Numbered from the stretch's first letter, positions 38,224 to 46,214 are shown. The stretch: DNA of 64,000 bases from Sphingopyxis sp. (GCA_013823985.1 PNNB01000015.1:62001-126000); one strand, 5' to 3'. Notes: generated by a model not told the origin, from the letters alone. Made by a program: numbers and translations.

Positions 38224-38355
38224 TATGATCCTATCGAAAATTCGGGCATTTGCATTAGCTCTCAGTAAGGAAAGCTGATCGCGAGAATGCTGGCGCTATA
38301 AAGTGTCGTAATTCCTGCCGAATTCATTGGCAGAGCCGTTTCACATCACAGCGCC

Positions 38356-38787
38356 TTACTGTGTGCGTACGATGTTTATTACTCCTGCCCCTTTGGGCAT
38401 CTCGACACGGTCGATCTGGCGATTGTTGCTTAGCGACTGCGCTTCGGTAAGGCTGATCGGCGCTCCGTCGCTAGTGATGACCGTGACGTTGGGCTGATCG
38501 AGCTGAGATAGGCGCGGGTTGCCTGTCCAGACAACGGATCCGTCCGCATTGATCGTAACCTGCTCGGCGGTGATCTGGACTACGTTGCCAGACGCGATTG
38601 TTGGAGCCCGATCGCTTTGCGCGACTACCTTCGCATTGGCATCTATTGGCACCTGCGCGGCGGTTAAGGGTGTTGCATCCGATGGGCCGTTAAGCACAGT
38701 GACCGCGCCCGATTGGGCAAAAGCTGACGTTGCAGCGAGAACCGTTGGCATGATGAACGATAATTTCAGAACTGTATATTTCGACAT
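38356..38787 (-). CDS. secreted protein of unknown function under a SigF-like promoter
   Basis: A 143-residue exported protein with a signal peptide (residues 1-24, cleavage after SAFA). The mature part is cysteine-free and rich in Val, Asn, Ser and Thr (SGNVVQITAEQVTINADG, DRVEMPKGAGVINIV), suggesting a beta-rich periplasmic protein. AGGAGG lies six bases before the ATG. It is divergent from bufA2, and its own promoter region has an exact GTAACC-N16-CGAA element, as both bufferin precursor genes do. It has no bufferin sequence features. I infer that it belongs to the same stress regulon; its activity is unknown. Confidence 0.75.
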   Translation of the reverse strand: MSKYTVLKLSFIMPTVLAATSAFAQSGAVTVLNGPSDATPLTAAQVPIDANAKVVAQSDRAPTIASGNVVQITAEQVTINADGSVVWTGNPRLSQLDQPNVTVITSDGAPISLTEAQSLSNNRQIDRVEMPKGAGVINIVRTQ

Positions 38788-38814
38788 GATAACCTCCTCA
38801 CGTTGTGGAGTATG

Positions 38815-38840
38815 TTCGGATAGACATCAGGATTGGTTAC
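38815..38840 (-). promoter_or_regulatory. SigF-type ECF promoter of the 38356-38787 gene
   Basis: On the minus strand GTAACC (38840-38835), a 16-base spacer and CGAA (38818-38815), 27 bases upstream of the ATG at 38787. The element is identical in consensus and spacing to those before bufA2 and bufA1. The assignment to a SigF-like sigma factor is from memory of the Caulobacter consensus. Confidence 0.75.
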
Positions 38841-38957
38841 TTCATTCGATCTTTTGACGTCGGCATGTACCGTCCGGCCAAAGTTTGCGTCATGCCAGCT
38901 ATGATCTTCAGAAATTTGGCAAGGGTACTCAATCAAATCCGTTCGACTTCGCGCGAT

Positions 38958-38983
38958 GTAACCAGCTGCCCTGTTTGCACGAA
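38958..38983 (+). promoter_or_regulatory. SigF-type ECF promoter of the bufA2 operon
   Basis: GTAACC (38958-38963), exactly 16 bases, CGAA (38980-38983), 51 bases upstream of the bufA2 ATG. Matches the recalled Caulobacter SigF consensus. Confidence 0.8.
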
Positions 38984-39034
38984 CAACACGACACCCACGA
39001 AGGGTGAAACACAATTTTTGAGGATTGGATTGAT

Positions 39035-39319
39035 ATGACTGCTACCCGTACGACAACTTTGGCTGCTCTTGCCGGCGCGATGGCTCTTGTCTCTGCTGCC
39101 AGCTTCGCGGCGGAAACCCCGACCGGCAGCAAGGGCCGCGCTTTGGGCGCTAATGATACCGTTCATTGCTATGGCGTGCATAGCTGCAAGGGCAACTCCG
39201 ATTGCGCAACTTCTGAAAATGAATGCAAAGGCCAGAATGCGTGTAAAGGGCACGGCTTCAAGGCATTGAAGGCCGGACAGTGCCTGTCAAAGGGCGGCGT
39301 GATCGGCGATCTGGGCTAA
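39035..39319 (+). CDS. bufA2: bufferin precursor, BufA2 type
   Basis: A 94-residue precursor: signal peptide (about residues 1-25), short linker and a Cys-rich core with Cys45, 51, 57, 64, 70 and 83 in CYGVHSCKGNSDC, NECKGQNACKGHG and GQCLSKGG. This CKG-rich pattern belongs to the BufA2 family of bufferins, ribosomally made peptides whose cysteines are modified by an MNIO enzyme so that the mature periplasmic peptide binds copper. The MNIO gene follows after an 80-base gap containing a strong hairpin. A perfect SigF-like promoter element precedes it. The ribosome site GAGGATTGGATTGAT is moderate. Confidence 0.87.
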   Translation: MTATRTTTLAALAGAMALVSAASFAAETPTGSKGRALGANDTVHCYGVHSCKGNSDCATSENECKGQNACKGHGFKALKAGQCLSKGGVIGDLG

Positions 39320-39337
39320 ACCCGAGGGCTGCGATGG

Positions 39338-39374
39338 TCCGGTGCTTGCCGATCCCCCATGAGCAAGCACCGGA
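39338..39374 (+). promoter_or_regulatory. 12-bp stem hairpin between bufA2 and bufB
   Basis: TCCGGTGCTTGC (39338-39349) is perfectly inverted at GCAAGCACCGGA (39363-39374), with a 13-base loop. No T run follows, so it is more likely an mRNA-stabilising or partial-attenuation hairpin than a full terminator. It would allow the precursor to be made in excess of the enzymes. Confidence 0.65.
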
Positions 39375-39399
39375 TCTGCATTGTAATGAAAAGCATATC

Positions 39400-40239
39400 A
39401 TGACACCCGAAATCAGCCCCTATGCCGGCTTTGGCATTGGTCTTCGCACAGACCATTATGGCGACTTTATCGAACATGATGTGCCCGTAGATTTTGTTGA
39501 AGTAATTTCCGAAAACTTCATGCTCGAAGGCGGGCGCCCGTTGCGTATCCTGGAACAGATCCGCACCAAATATGATGTGATTTTGCACGGCGTATCCATG
39601 TCGGTCGGTTCGGCCCACGGCATCGATGAAGCCTATCTTGCGCGGCTGAAGTGTATGGCCGAGCGAATAGACCCCCTATGGATTTCCGACCATTTGTGCT
39701 GGACGCGGACCAGCGCCCATAACAGCCATGATTTGCTGCCGCTGCCGCTGACCCATGAGGCGCTGGATACGGTGTGCCGGAACATCGACCATGCCCAGAA
39801 CATATTGGGCCGCGCCATGCTGTTCGAAAATCCGTCCAGCTATCTCACTTTTCCCGAAGATGAGATGACGGAATGGGAATTTATTGCCGCCATGGCACGA
39901 CGGACCGGTTGCTTCCTGCTTCTCGACATCAACAATATTTATGTCAGTGCGCATAACCATGGCTATCGGGCAAATGATTATCTTGCCGGTATTCCGCACG
40001 ACCATGTCCGCCAGATCCACCTGGCAGGGCATACGCCCGGCCCGATCATCATCGACACGCACGACCGCGATGTCGCCGATGGTGTGTGGTCATTATACAA
40101 GGAGGCGCTCCGCTTCCTCGGACCGGTTGCGACTATGATCGAACGCGACGGCAATATCCCGCCACTCGCCGAACTTTTGAACGAACTGGATATTGCCCGG
40201 TCGTTAGCGGGCTATGACGCCCTTCAGGCGGTGTCATGA
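39400..40239 (+). CDS. bufB: MNIO (DUF692) bufferin-modifying iron oxidase
   Basis: A 279-residue TIM-barrel protein of the multinuclear non-heme iron-dependent oxidase family. Metal and active-site residues are visible: His63 (ILHGVSMS), Asp97-His98 (SDHLCW), Glu143-Asn144 (ENPSSY), Asp176 and Asn178 (DINNIYVS), His207 and His211 (IHLAGH), Asp219 and His221 (DTHDRD) and Glu248. Related enzymes convert bufferin cysteines to thiooxazole groups. The frame is open from 39280 across bufA2, but ATG at 39400 begins the conserved block TPEISPYAGFGIGLR. Its stop overlaps the bufC start (ATGA). Confidence 0.93.
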   Translation: MTPEISPYAGFGIGLRTDHYGDFIEHDVPVDFVEVISENFMLEGGRPLRILEQIRTKYDVILHGVSMSVGSAHGIDEAYLARLKCMAERIDPLWISDHLCWTRTSAHNSHDLLPLPLTHEALDTVCRNIDHAQNILGRAMLFENPSSYLTFPEDEMTEWEFIAAMARRTGCFLLLDINNIYVSAHNHGYRANDYLAGIPHDHVRQIHLAGHTPGPIIIDTHDRDVADGVWSLYKEALRFLGPVATMIERDGNIPPLAELLNELDIARSLAGYDALQAVS

Positions 40240-41009
40240 TCTCGCTTGCCGAACGTCAGTACCAATTCATGGCGAGTCTGCTCGCCGAAGACGCCGATCC
40301 GCTTGAGGATTCGTCGTCGAAACTCAGCGCCGGCTTGGCCATCTACCGCAATAACTACCGCACGACATTGATCGAAGCCTTGCTCGATACATTCAAACGG
40401 ACGGCGCGCTGGATTGGCGACGAGGTGTTTCACCAGGCTGCTGCGCACCATGTCATCGTCAATCCCCCTGGCGGCTGGACGCTCGACGATGTGGGTGCAG
40501 GATTTGATCGCACACTTGCCGAGCTTTTTGCGAAAGACCAGGAAGTAAGCGAACTGGCATGGATCGAATGGTCAATGCATCGCGCCTTTGGTGCGGCCAA
40601 TGCTGAACCATTGACGGCGCTAGCTTTCGCAGATGCAACGGCCGGATTTGGTGAAAAGGACTGGAGCACCCTCGGCCTTGACTTCGTCCCGGGTATCCGC
40701 ACATGTCTCGTGCACCATGATGTTGCCGCGATCTGGCACGCATGCGATACCGACGATGTATCCCTCCCGCTATATGCGCGGGACGAACCCTTGGCCTGTC
40801 ATGTGTATCGTGACGGGGAGCAGCCGGCCTTCATTACCGCCCCCGCATTCGAAAACCCGGCGCTCGACGCGATGGTGAACGGGGCGCATTTTGGTGACGT
40901 TCTCGACGTGCTTCTCACACTTCGCCCTCAAGAGTCAGCCGTTGCGGACGCAGGCGCGATGCTGGGCCGCTGGCTGAATAATGGCTTTATTATAGGGCTA
41001 CGCACCTAG
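40236..41009 (+). CDS. bufC: DUF2063 bufferin partner protein
   Basis: A 257-residue protein with the DUF2063 N-terminal helical domain (SLAERQYQFMASLL ... GLAIYRNNYRTTLIEAL) and a C-terminal part with FVPGIRTCLVHHDV. BufC-type proteins are encoded beside MNIO enzymes and act as precursor-recognition partners. The ATG overlaps the bufB stop by four bases, so the two are co-translated. It converges with bufD 17 bases away. Confidence 0.9.
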   Translation: MISLAERQYQFMASLLAEDADPLEDSSSKLSAGLAIYRNNYRTTLIEALLDTFKRTARWIGDEVFHQAAAHHVIVNPPGGWTLDDVGAGFDRTLAELFAKDQEVSELAWIEWSMHRAFGAANAEPLTALAFADATAGFGEKDWSTLGLDFVPGIRTCLVHHDVAAIWHACDTDDVSLPLYARDEPLACHVYRDGEQPAFITAPAFENPALDAMVNGAHFGDVLDVLLTLRPQESAVADAGAMLGRWLNNGFIIGLRT

Positions 41010-41026
41010 GGCGCTTTACGACGTAT

Positions 41027-41476
41027 TTAGAACCGCTTGGCGAGTAGCGCATCACTCGAAAGCCGGCCGGGACCGCGCACAATCAGCACCAGTGCGAGTG
41101 CGACCCAGATCATGTGTACCGACCACCAAGCTTCCGGATAGACGAAAATCTGGATGACCATTGTCATGCCGAGCAGAGCGAGTGCGGACAATCGGGTAAA
41201 CAGACCAATGACAAGCAGGAATGGAAACAGATGCTCTGCATAAGTCGCCATATAGGTCGCAAATAGAGGCGGAAGAGGGACGTTGCTATATTCTTCCTGA
41301 AAAAGGAATTTGGCGGTGTCGCTGATCGAGAGCCAGCTGCCCTCTTCAACCTTGGTACGGCCCGAGCGCCAAAAAATCCCCGCCAGGGAAACGCGGACGA
41401 ATAATAATGTAAGTTGCTCGACCCAGCTGTCGGGAAGCGATGAAACCAATCGGTTATAGGGAGCGGTAATTTTCAT
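41027..41476 (-). CDS. bufD: DoxX-family membrane protein of the bufferin locus
   Basis: A 149-residue protein with four hydrophobic helices of the DoxX type (LTLLFVRVSLAGIFWRSGRTKVEEG, HLFPFLLVIGLFTRLSALALLG, VHMIWVALALVLIV). DoxX proteins are the usual fourth member (bufD) of bufferin operons; the function is not established. GGAGAG before the ATG at 41476 sets the start; the frame is open further to 41734 because of shadow sequence antisense to bufA1. It follows bufA1 on the minus strand after 217 bases. Confidence 0.87.
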   Translation of the reverse strand: MKITAPYNRLVSSLPDSWVEQLTLLFVRVSLAGIFWRSGRTKVEEGSWLSISDTAKFLFQEEYSNVPLPPLFATYMATYAEHLFPFLLVIGLFTRLSALALLGMTMVIQIFVYPEAWWSVHMIWVALALVLIVRGPGRLSSDALLAKRF

Positions 41477-41693
41477 TTTCTCTCCGTTTCGCCAAAGGGC
41501 GCAGCGTCGGGCAAAAGATAATAATGGTATTGCGGATGGACCCCGACGCACATGGCGCGACCCGAAGGTGGTTGGGCTAGGAAATGTCCGATGGTTCGCA
41601 GGTGGGGGATGTCCGGCCAAGGGAGGGGTGGGTTCCGGAACAGGGAGCTGCATTACATCGAACATTGCGTCCATCCGCAAAGTCAGGACAGGC

Positions 41694-41996
41694 CTATCCT
41701 TTGTTGCCGGCTTTCTGTGGAACCGGCTTTGCATTACCGCTGTGGGCCGTCAATGTGCCACCCATCTTTATGCACGATCCCTTTGCGACCAGCTTCCAGG
41801 CATTTCCCTGATAGTCGACCGTCGAAGTTCCGGCGCAACTGGTTCCAGGTCCTGCGGCGCAGTCATTCTTGCCCTTGAGCGAGACGCCATAACATTTTTC
41901 TTTTCCATCGGCCGCTTGCACGGGTGCAGAAGCCAAGGTTATAGCTGCCGACAATGCAGCGGCCGCACCCGCCAACTTTAGCAATTGATTGCTCAT
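41694..41996 (-). CDS. bufA1: bufferin precursor, BufA1 (DUF2282) type
   Basis: A 100-residue precursor: signal peptide (residues 1-29, ending PVQAA), then the DUF2282 core with four cysteines, Cys35, 46, 54 and 75, in [30 protein letters not shown] and [10 protein letters not shown]. This is the classical bufferin (BufA1) family; in Caulobacter two of the four cysteines become thiooxazoles and two form a disulfide, as I recall. The start at 41996 has GGAGAG directly upstream. It is transcribed towards bufD, opposite to bufA2BC, with a SigF-like promoter element of its own. Modification by BufB is inferred, as no other MNIO is in the window. Confidence 0.87.
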   Translation of the reverse strand: MSNQLLKLAGAAAALSAAITLASAPVQAADGKEKCYGVSLKGKNDCAAGPGTSCAGTSTVDYQGNAWKLVAKGSCIKMGGTLTAHSGNAKPVPQKAGNKG

Positions 41997-42060
41997 AAAC
42001 TCTCCATGTTCCAATAGGTCGAAAGTTACCGGATCGCTGATAGAGCGAGCCTGTGACCCA

Positions 42061-42086
42061 TTCGCAAATTGGGGCGAGACGGTTAC
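42061..42086 (-). promoter_or_regulatory. SigF-type ECF promoter of the bufA1-bufD unit
   Basis: On the minus strand GTAACC (42086-42081), exactly 16 bases, CGAA (42064-42061), 64 bases upstream of the bufA1 ATG at 41996. Same element and spacing as at bufA2 and at the unknown secreted gene. Confidence 0.8.
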
Positions 42087-42267
42087 AGGGAGCTATGGAT
42101 TTTTACAAAGACACTAGATGGGGTGATGGAAGAGTTATCCATGTGTTGACTTAGGGGATTCAAGCTAAAGCCGTCTCATACTTGTGCGCCAAGGATTTAA
42201 TGAACGTCTGCTTTGTTGTCGTATCCCGACAGTCCGCTTTCGTTTTAAATTTCCAAATTAGAGACAT

Positions 42268-42671
42268 ATTCCCCCTCTCCCCTTGGGAGAGGATATGTAG
42301 CCTTATGAGCGCAGCGAATTAGGCGGAGTTGGTGAGGGGTTGTGCCCGGTCGATAGCGCACAGCCCCTCACCCAGCTGCAGCTAGGCAACACGTTGCCAA
42401 GCTTGCGCAACCCTCTCCCAACGGGAGAGGGAAGGACTTCCTTATTCTTTACGCCCTCGCCCGTGCCGGATTGATCTCAATACAAAGCGGTCTACCGAGC
42501 CTATCGGAAGGAGTTTTTCTGCCTTGCGCCAGAATCCCCCTCTCCCGTTGGGAGAGGATACGGAGCCTTGGCCGAGAGGCCTAGGCGCAGTTGGTGAGGG
42601 GCTCGACGGTGAGGTTGGTGCGCCAGCGTCCGCTCTCCGACACCGTCACCCTGAACTCGTTTCAGGGTGAC
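42268..42671. repeat. R1, R2-like, R1 and palindromic dyad repeat block
   Basis: This block fills most of the 700-base gap between bufA1 and the methyltransferase. An R1 module (about 42268-42350), an R2-like tail (about 42358-42432), a second R1 module (42536-42604) and one copy of the 25-bp dyad (42645-42671) that is itself palindromic. The 42.22-42.30 kb flank matches the flank of the R1 copy at 60.95-61.01 kb, so a longer unit was duplicated. No gene is seen in the block. Confidence 0.8.
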
Positions 42672-42704
42672 TATGCCGTTCACGCAATTACCGAACCGGA
42701 AAAA

Positions 42705-43331
42705 CTATTCCTTCCAACCCCAGAACAGGTGGCACGGCAATATATTCCATGGTTCGAACCCGTTGTCGATCTTGCGGAAATAGGGTTCCATGAAGTCGCG
42801 GGCGCGGGCGCGGAATTGGTAGACGAGGAAGGCGCCGCCGGGGCGGAGGGCCTTGGCGGTGTTTTCCGCAATCACCGGGCCGAGATTGTTCGGCAGCGTC
42901 GAAAAAGGCAGGCCGGACAGGATATAGTCGGCATTTTTGAAGCCGAACTGCGCGATAATCTCGTTCACATCGGCGGCCGACCCGTGCACCGCGATGAAGC
43001 GGCTGTCGCGGATGGTCTTGCGCAGATAGACAATGAAATCCTCGTTCAAATCAATGACCAGCAAGGTCGCATCGGGGCGCAGGCGGTTCAGCACCGGCTG
43101 GCAGAATGTGCCGATTCCCGGGCCATATTCGACAAACAGCTTGGTATTGTCCCAATCGACCGGCGCAAGCATCTTCGCGACCGTGCGGTCGGAGGACGGA
43201 ATGATCGATCCGACCATGACCGGATGCTTGATAAAACCTTTGAAAAACACACCCCAAGGGCCAAAAAAACGGCTGATACGGGTCTTTACGCGCGTCAGCA
43301 GCGGTGTTTTGGCCAAGGTGGATGAGGACAT
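42705..43331 (-). CDS. phospholipid N-methyltransferase-like SAM enzyme
   Basis: A 208-residue class I methyltransferase with a membrane-facing N-terminal helix (FFGPWGVFFKGFIKHPVMVGSI) and the SAM site FVEYGPGIGTF, followed by LLVIDLNEDF. The arrangement matches the PmtA phospholipid N-methyltransferase family, which converts phosphatidylethanolamine to phosphatidylcholine, though some homologues act on other lipids. GCAACTGTCACAATAGCG upstream shows no strong ribosome site. It is divergent from the ABM gene. Confidence 0.85.
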   Translation of the reverse strand: MSSSTLAKTPLLTRVKTRISRFFGPWGVFFKGFIKHPVMVGSIIPSSDRTVAKMLAPVDWDNTKLFVEYGPGIGTFCQPVLNRLRPDATLLVIDLNEDFIVYLRKTIRDSRFIAVHGSAADVNEIIAQFGFKNADYILSGLPFSTLPNNLGPVIAENTAKALRPGGAFLVYQFRARARDFMEPYFRKIDNGFEPWNILPCHLFWGWKE

Positions 43332-43464
43332 ATTGGGGGTTCCGCGACGCTATTGTGACAGTTGCATTGCACTCGCAAATCAGGCTGCTTTATGCAACTG
43401 CATTAAGCAAGATTATGTTCCGCGCGGGTTGCACCGTTCCGCAAATAGGTTCTATGCACCTGTT

Positions 43465-43788
43465 ATGGCACGGCTTCCCATCGGCTCCACTTCTGTCATT
43501 TTTATCGCGCAACGCAGCGACGCGGATGCCGAGGGTTATGCGGCCGCCGCACATGCGATGGATGTGCTGGCCGCGACGCAGGCCGGATATCTGGGCATGG
43601 AATCGGTGCGCGGGGCCGATGGCCTAGGCATTACCGTCAGTTATTGGGCCAGCGACACCGACGCCAAGGCGTGGCGCGACCATCCGGAACATGCCGCAAT
43701 CCGCGACGCCGGACGCGACCGCTGGTACACGCATTACAGCCTGCACGTCGCCGAAGTCACGCGCAGCTATGACTGGGTCAAGGCATGA
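43465..43788 (+). CDS. antibiotic biosynthesis monooxygenase (ABM) domain protein
   Basis: A 107-residue dimeric alpha/beta-barrel protein: VIFIAQRSDADAEGYAAAAHAMD, QAGYLGMESVRGADGLGITVSYWAS and KAWRDHPEHAAIRDAGRDRWY. The family binds small aromatic or hydrophobic ligands or heme; a monooxygenase activity is not assured. ATG at 43465 starts the conserved strand; the frame is open upstream. Its last codons overlap the MFS gene start by four bases (ATGA), so they are co-translated. Confidence 0.83.
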   Translation: MARLPIGSTSVIFIAQRSDADAEGYAAAAHAMDVLAATQAGYLGMESVRGADGLGITVSYWASDTDAKAWRDHPEHAAIRDAGRDRWYTHYSLHVAEVTRSYDWVKA

Positions 43789-45086
43789 GCGCGGTTCCCG
43801 CCATCCCCAACAGCCGCGTGGTCGTGCTGTTTCTGGTGATGCTCGTCGCCGCCGCCGGGAACACCGCGATGCAGTCGGCCTTGCCCGCCATCGCCAGCGA
43901 ACTCGACATGCCCGATGTGTGGGTCAGCCTTGCCTTTAGCTGGTCGGCACTGCTCTGGGTGATCACCGCCCCCAAATGGGCGCGGCTGTCCGACCGGCGC
44001 GGGCGCAAACAGTTGATGAGCATCGGCATTATCGGCTTTGTCGCCTCAATGGGGCTGTGCGGGCTTGTGCTGTGGATGGGCCTTGCGGGCTGGATCGGGC
44101 CCGTTGCGACCTTTCTCCTCTTTGCCCTGTTCCGCAGCCTTTATGGCGGATTCGGCTCCGCAGCGCCGCCTGCGGTGCAAGCCTATGTCGCCGCCCGGAC
44201 CGAGCGGGAGGAGCGGACCAAGGCGCTGTCGATGCTCGCCTCCTCCTTCGGCGTGGGCACGGTGATTGGCCCTGCGGTCGCGCATTATCTGCTGTTCCCG
44301 CCCTTCGGCCTTGCCGGACCGCTGATCATGTTCGCGGCCTTTGGCGTTGCGGTGCTGATCGCGCTGCATTGGCAATTGCCCAACGATACGCCGAAATTTG
44401 CGGCGCGCGGGTCGGTGGCGGCCTATCCCAATGCAGGGTCGATGAACACGCCCGAAGCGGAGCAGGAGGATGGGCAGGCGCTCGATTCCACGCTGCCCGA
44501 AAACGAAGTCCGCCTGCCCTGGCGGGACGAGCGGATGCTGGCGTGGTTGCTGGCGGGGCTGATCGGCGGCCATGCGCAGGCGATCCTGCTCGGCGTCGTC
44601 GGCTTTCTGGTGCGCGACCGGCTGGGGCTGCACGACCGGCCGTGGGAGGCGGTGCAGGCAAGCGGGTCGGTGATGCTGATCGGTGCAATGGCGACTCTGC
44701 TCGCGCAATGGGGGCTGATCCCCATGCTCTCGCTCGCCGCGCGCAGTTCGGTGCTGCTCGGCTCCGTCCTCGCGCTGATCGGCGTGGTGCTGACCGGGGT
44801 GAGCCATGATTTTTACAGCATCAGCACGGGCTTTGCCATCGCCTCGCTCGGCTTCGGCCTGTTCCGCCCCGGCTTCACCGCAGGCGCGTCGCTGGCCGTC
44901 CGGCGGCATGAGCAGGGCGATGTCGCGGGCAAAATCGCCTCGATCAACGGCGCGGCCTATATTTTTGCCCCCGCGGTCGGCGTTGCGCTGTTCAGCGTGT
45001 GGGAACCTGCGACCTTCCTGATCATCGGAGCGGCCCTGCTGTTCCTGATCCTCTGGGGCCGCCGCGCGCTTACCGTCCCGGCCTGA
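43785..45086 (+). CDS. MFS transporter
   Basis: A 433-residue protein with twelve hydrophobic helices. The loop 2-3 motif PKWARLSDRRGRKQLM is the major facilitator signature, and AAAGNTAMQSALPAIASELD fits the DHA1 drug-proton antiporter group. The central loop (about 212-250) is charged. It is co-translated with the ABM-domain protein by a four-base overlap. The substrate is unknown. Confidence 0.88.
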   Translation: MSAVPAIPNSRVVVLFLVMLVAAAGNTAMQSALPAIASELDMPDVWVSLAFSWSALLWVITAPKWARLSDRRGRKQLMSIGIIGFVASMGLCGLVLWMGLAGWIGPVATFLLFALFRSLYGGFGSAAPPAVQAYVAARTEREERTKALSMLASSFGVGTVIGPAVAHYLLFPPFGLAGPLIMFAAFGVAVLIALHWQLPNDTPKFAARGSVAAYPNAGSMNTPEAEQEDGQALDSTLPENEVRLPWRDERMLAWLLAGLIGGHAQAILLGVVGFLVRDRLGLHDRPWEAVQASGSVMLIGAMATLLAQWGLIPMLSLAARSSVLLGSVLALIGVVLTGVSHDFYSISTGFAIASLGFGLFRPGFTAGASLAVRRHEQGDVAGKIASINGAAYIFAPAVGVALFSVWEPATFLIIGAALLFLILWGRRALTVPA

Positions 45087-45106
45087 CCCGACTTTCGCTG
45101 CAGCGC

Positions 45107-45135
45107 AAAAAAAAGGGCCGACCGAAGCCGACCCT
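45107..45135 (-). terminator. minus-strand intrinsic terminator with no annotated upstream gene
   Basis: Read on the minus strand: a nine-base stem with two G-U wobbles (arms 45135-45127 and 45122-45114), TTCG tetraloop and eight T (45114-45107 on plus is AAAAAAAA). It lies 20 bases past the MFS stop but points the other way. Just upstream on the minus strand is a ten-codon frame (45192-45160, MDSAHIESAL). It may end a small RNA or leader-peptide transcript from the 45.14-45.33 kb region. Confidence 0.6.
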
Positions 45136-45338
45136 GAAAAAGTCTTTAGGAGAGGATGCCTATAAGGCACTTTCGATATGAGCCGAGTCCATTTTTTGTG
45201 CAAGTGCGAACAATGCAATTACTGTTGCATATTCTGCAACTATCAAATAGTCGTTTCGCAATGAAAAGCGTGCCGTTCCCACGGATGCGTTGAAAAACCC
45301 TTATTTGTTGCAGCGCGACAAAACCCTAGGAGCATGTG

Positions 45339-46214
45339 ATGCGTCGTTTACCTCCCTTGCGCTCACTCGAAGCTTTTTTGCGCGTGGCCAAGCTTGGCTC
45401 TGCCAAAGCAGCGGCAAGTGAGCTGGCCTTGTCCCCCCCTGCGCTCAGCCGCCGGATCAAGGGGCTGGAGGATTTTATCGGCAAACCGCTGTTTGACCGG
45501 CGCGCACAAGCGATGGTCATCAACGCCGATGGCGAGGCTTTGCTGGCCGCGGTCGAACCCGCGATGGACGCAATGGCCGAAGCGGTAGAGGAACTGGCCG
45601 GTCGCGGCGGCGAATACCGTCTGCGGCTCGGCGTGCTGCCGCTGTTCGGAACGCAGCGCCTGATCCCGAAGCTGCCCGCGCTGCGCAAGGCCTTCCCGAA
45701 ACTGCATATCGACGTCGACACCTCGGGCCATGCCGAAAATCTGCTGGGCGATGTGGTCGATGCCGCGATCATCATCGCGGCGGAGGTTGATCCCAAGCTG
45801 TACAGCGTGCGGCTCGACAGCAATGTTGTCTACGCCATCGCGTCGGAAGAATGGGCGAAGGAACAGGACATCAAAACCCCTGCGGACCTTAGCAAGCATA
45901 CCGTCATGGTGCACAGCGACATGCCGATGATCTTCGACGCCTGGCGCGAGGCGATGGGCGAACCGCGCCTGAAGCCGCTCGCCATCGACCATATCGACAG
46001 CGGCCCGCTGATGCTCGAGGCCGCGGCCAATGGCCTTGGCGTCGCGATCATGCACGGCAGCCACTTCTCCGACGCCCGCGACCCGCGCCTGACGCGCCTG
46101 TTCGATCAGGAGGTCGAAAGCCCCTACAGCTACTGGTTCGTCTGCCGCCCCCGCGCCCTGCGCCAACGCGCGGTGAAGATTTTCCACGACTGGTTGCTGA
46201 AAAGCGGGGTTTGA
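45339..46214 (+). CDS. LysR-family transcriptional regulator
   Basis: A 291-residue LTTR: winged HTH at residues 5-62 (LRSLEAFLRVAKLGSAKAAA, SPPALSRRIKGLEDFIGKPLF) and an effector-binding domain (about 90-290). The N-terminal RRLPPLRSLEAF is of the GcvA/AmpR type. AGGAG at 45328-45332 is well spaced for the ATG at 45339; an adjacent GTG at 45336 is less likely. The region upstream holds TGCAAC-type inverted elements that could be autoregulatory sites. The target genes are not clear from the neighbourhood. Confidence 0.88.
   Translation: MRRLPPLRSLEAFLRVAKLGSAKAAASELALSPPALSRRIKGLEDFIGKPLFDRRAQAMVINADGEALLAAVEPAMDAMAEAVEELAGRGGEYRLRLGVLPLFGTQRLIPKLPALRKAFPKLHIDVDTSGHAENLLGDVVDAAIIIAAEVDPKLYSVRLDSNVVYAIASEEWAKEQDIKTPADLSKHTVMVHSDMPMIFDAWREAMGEPRLKPLAIDHIDSGPLMLEAAANGLGVAIMHGSHFSDARDPRLTRLFDQEVESPYSYWFVCRPRALRQRAVKIFHDWLLKSGV

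Noticed and set aside
42268-42671. CRISPR array
   Set aside because: Repeats are palindromic, irregularly spaced and scattered genome-wide style; no unique spacers or cas genes.
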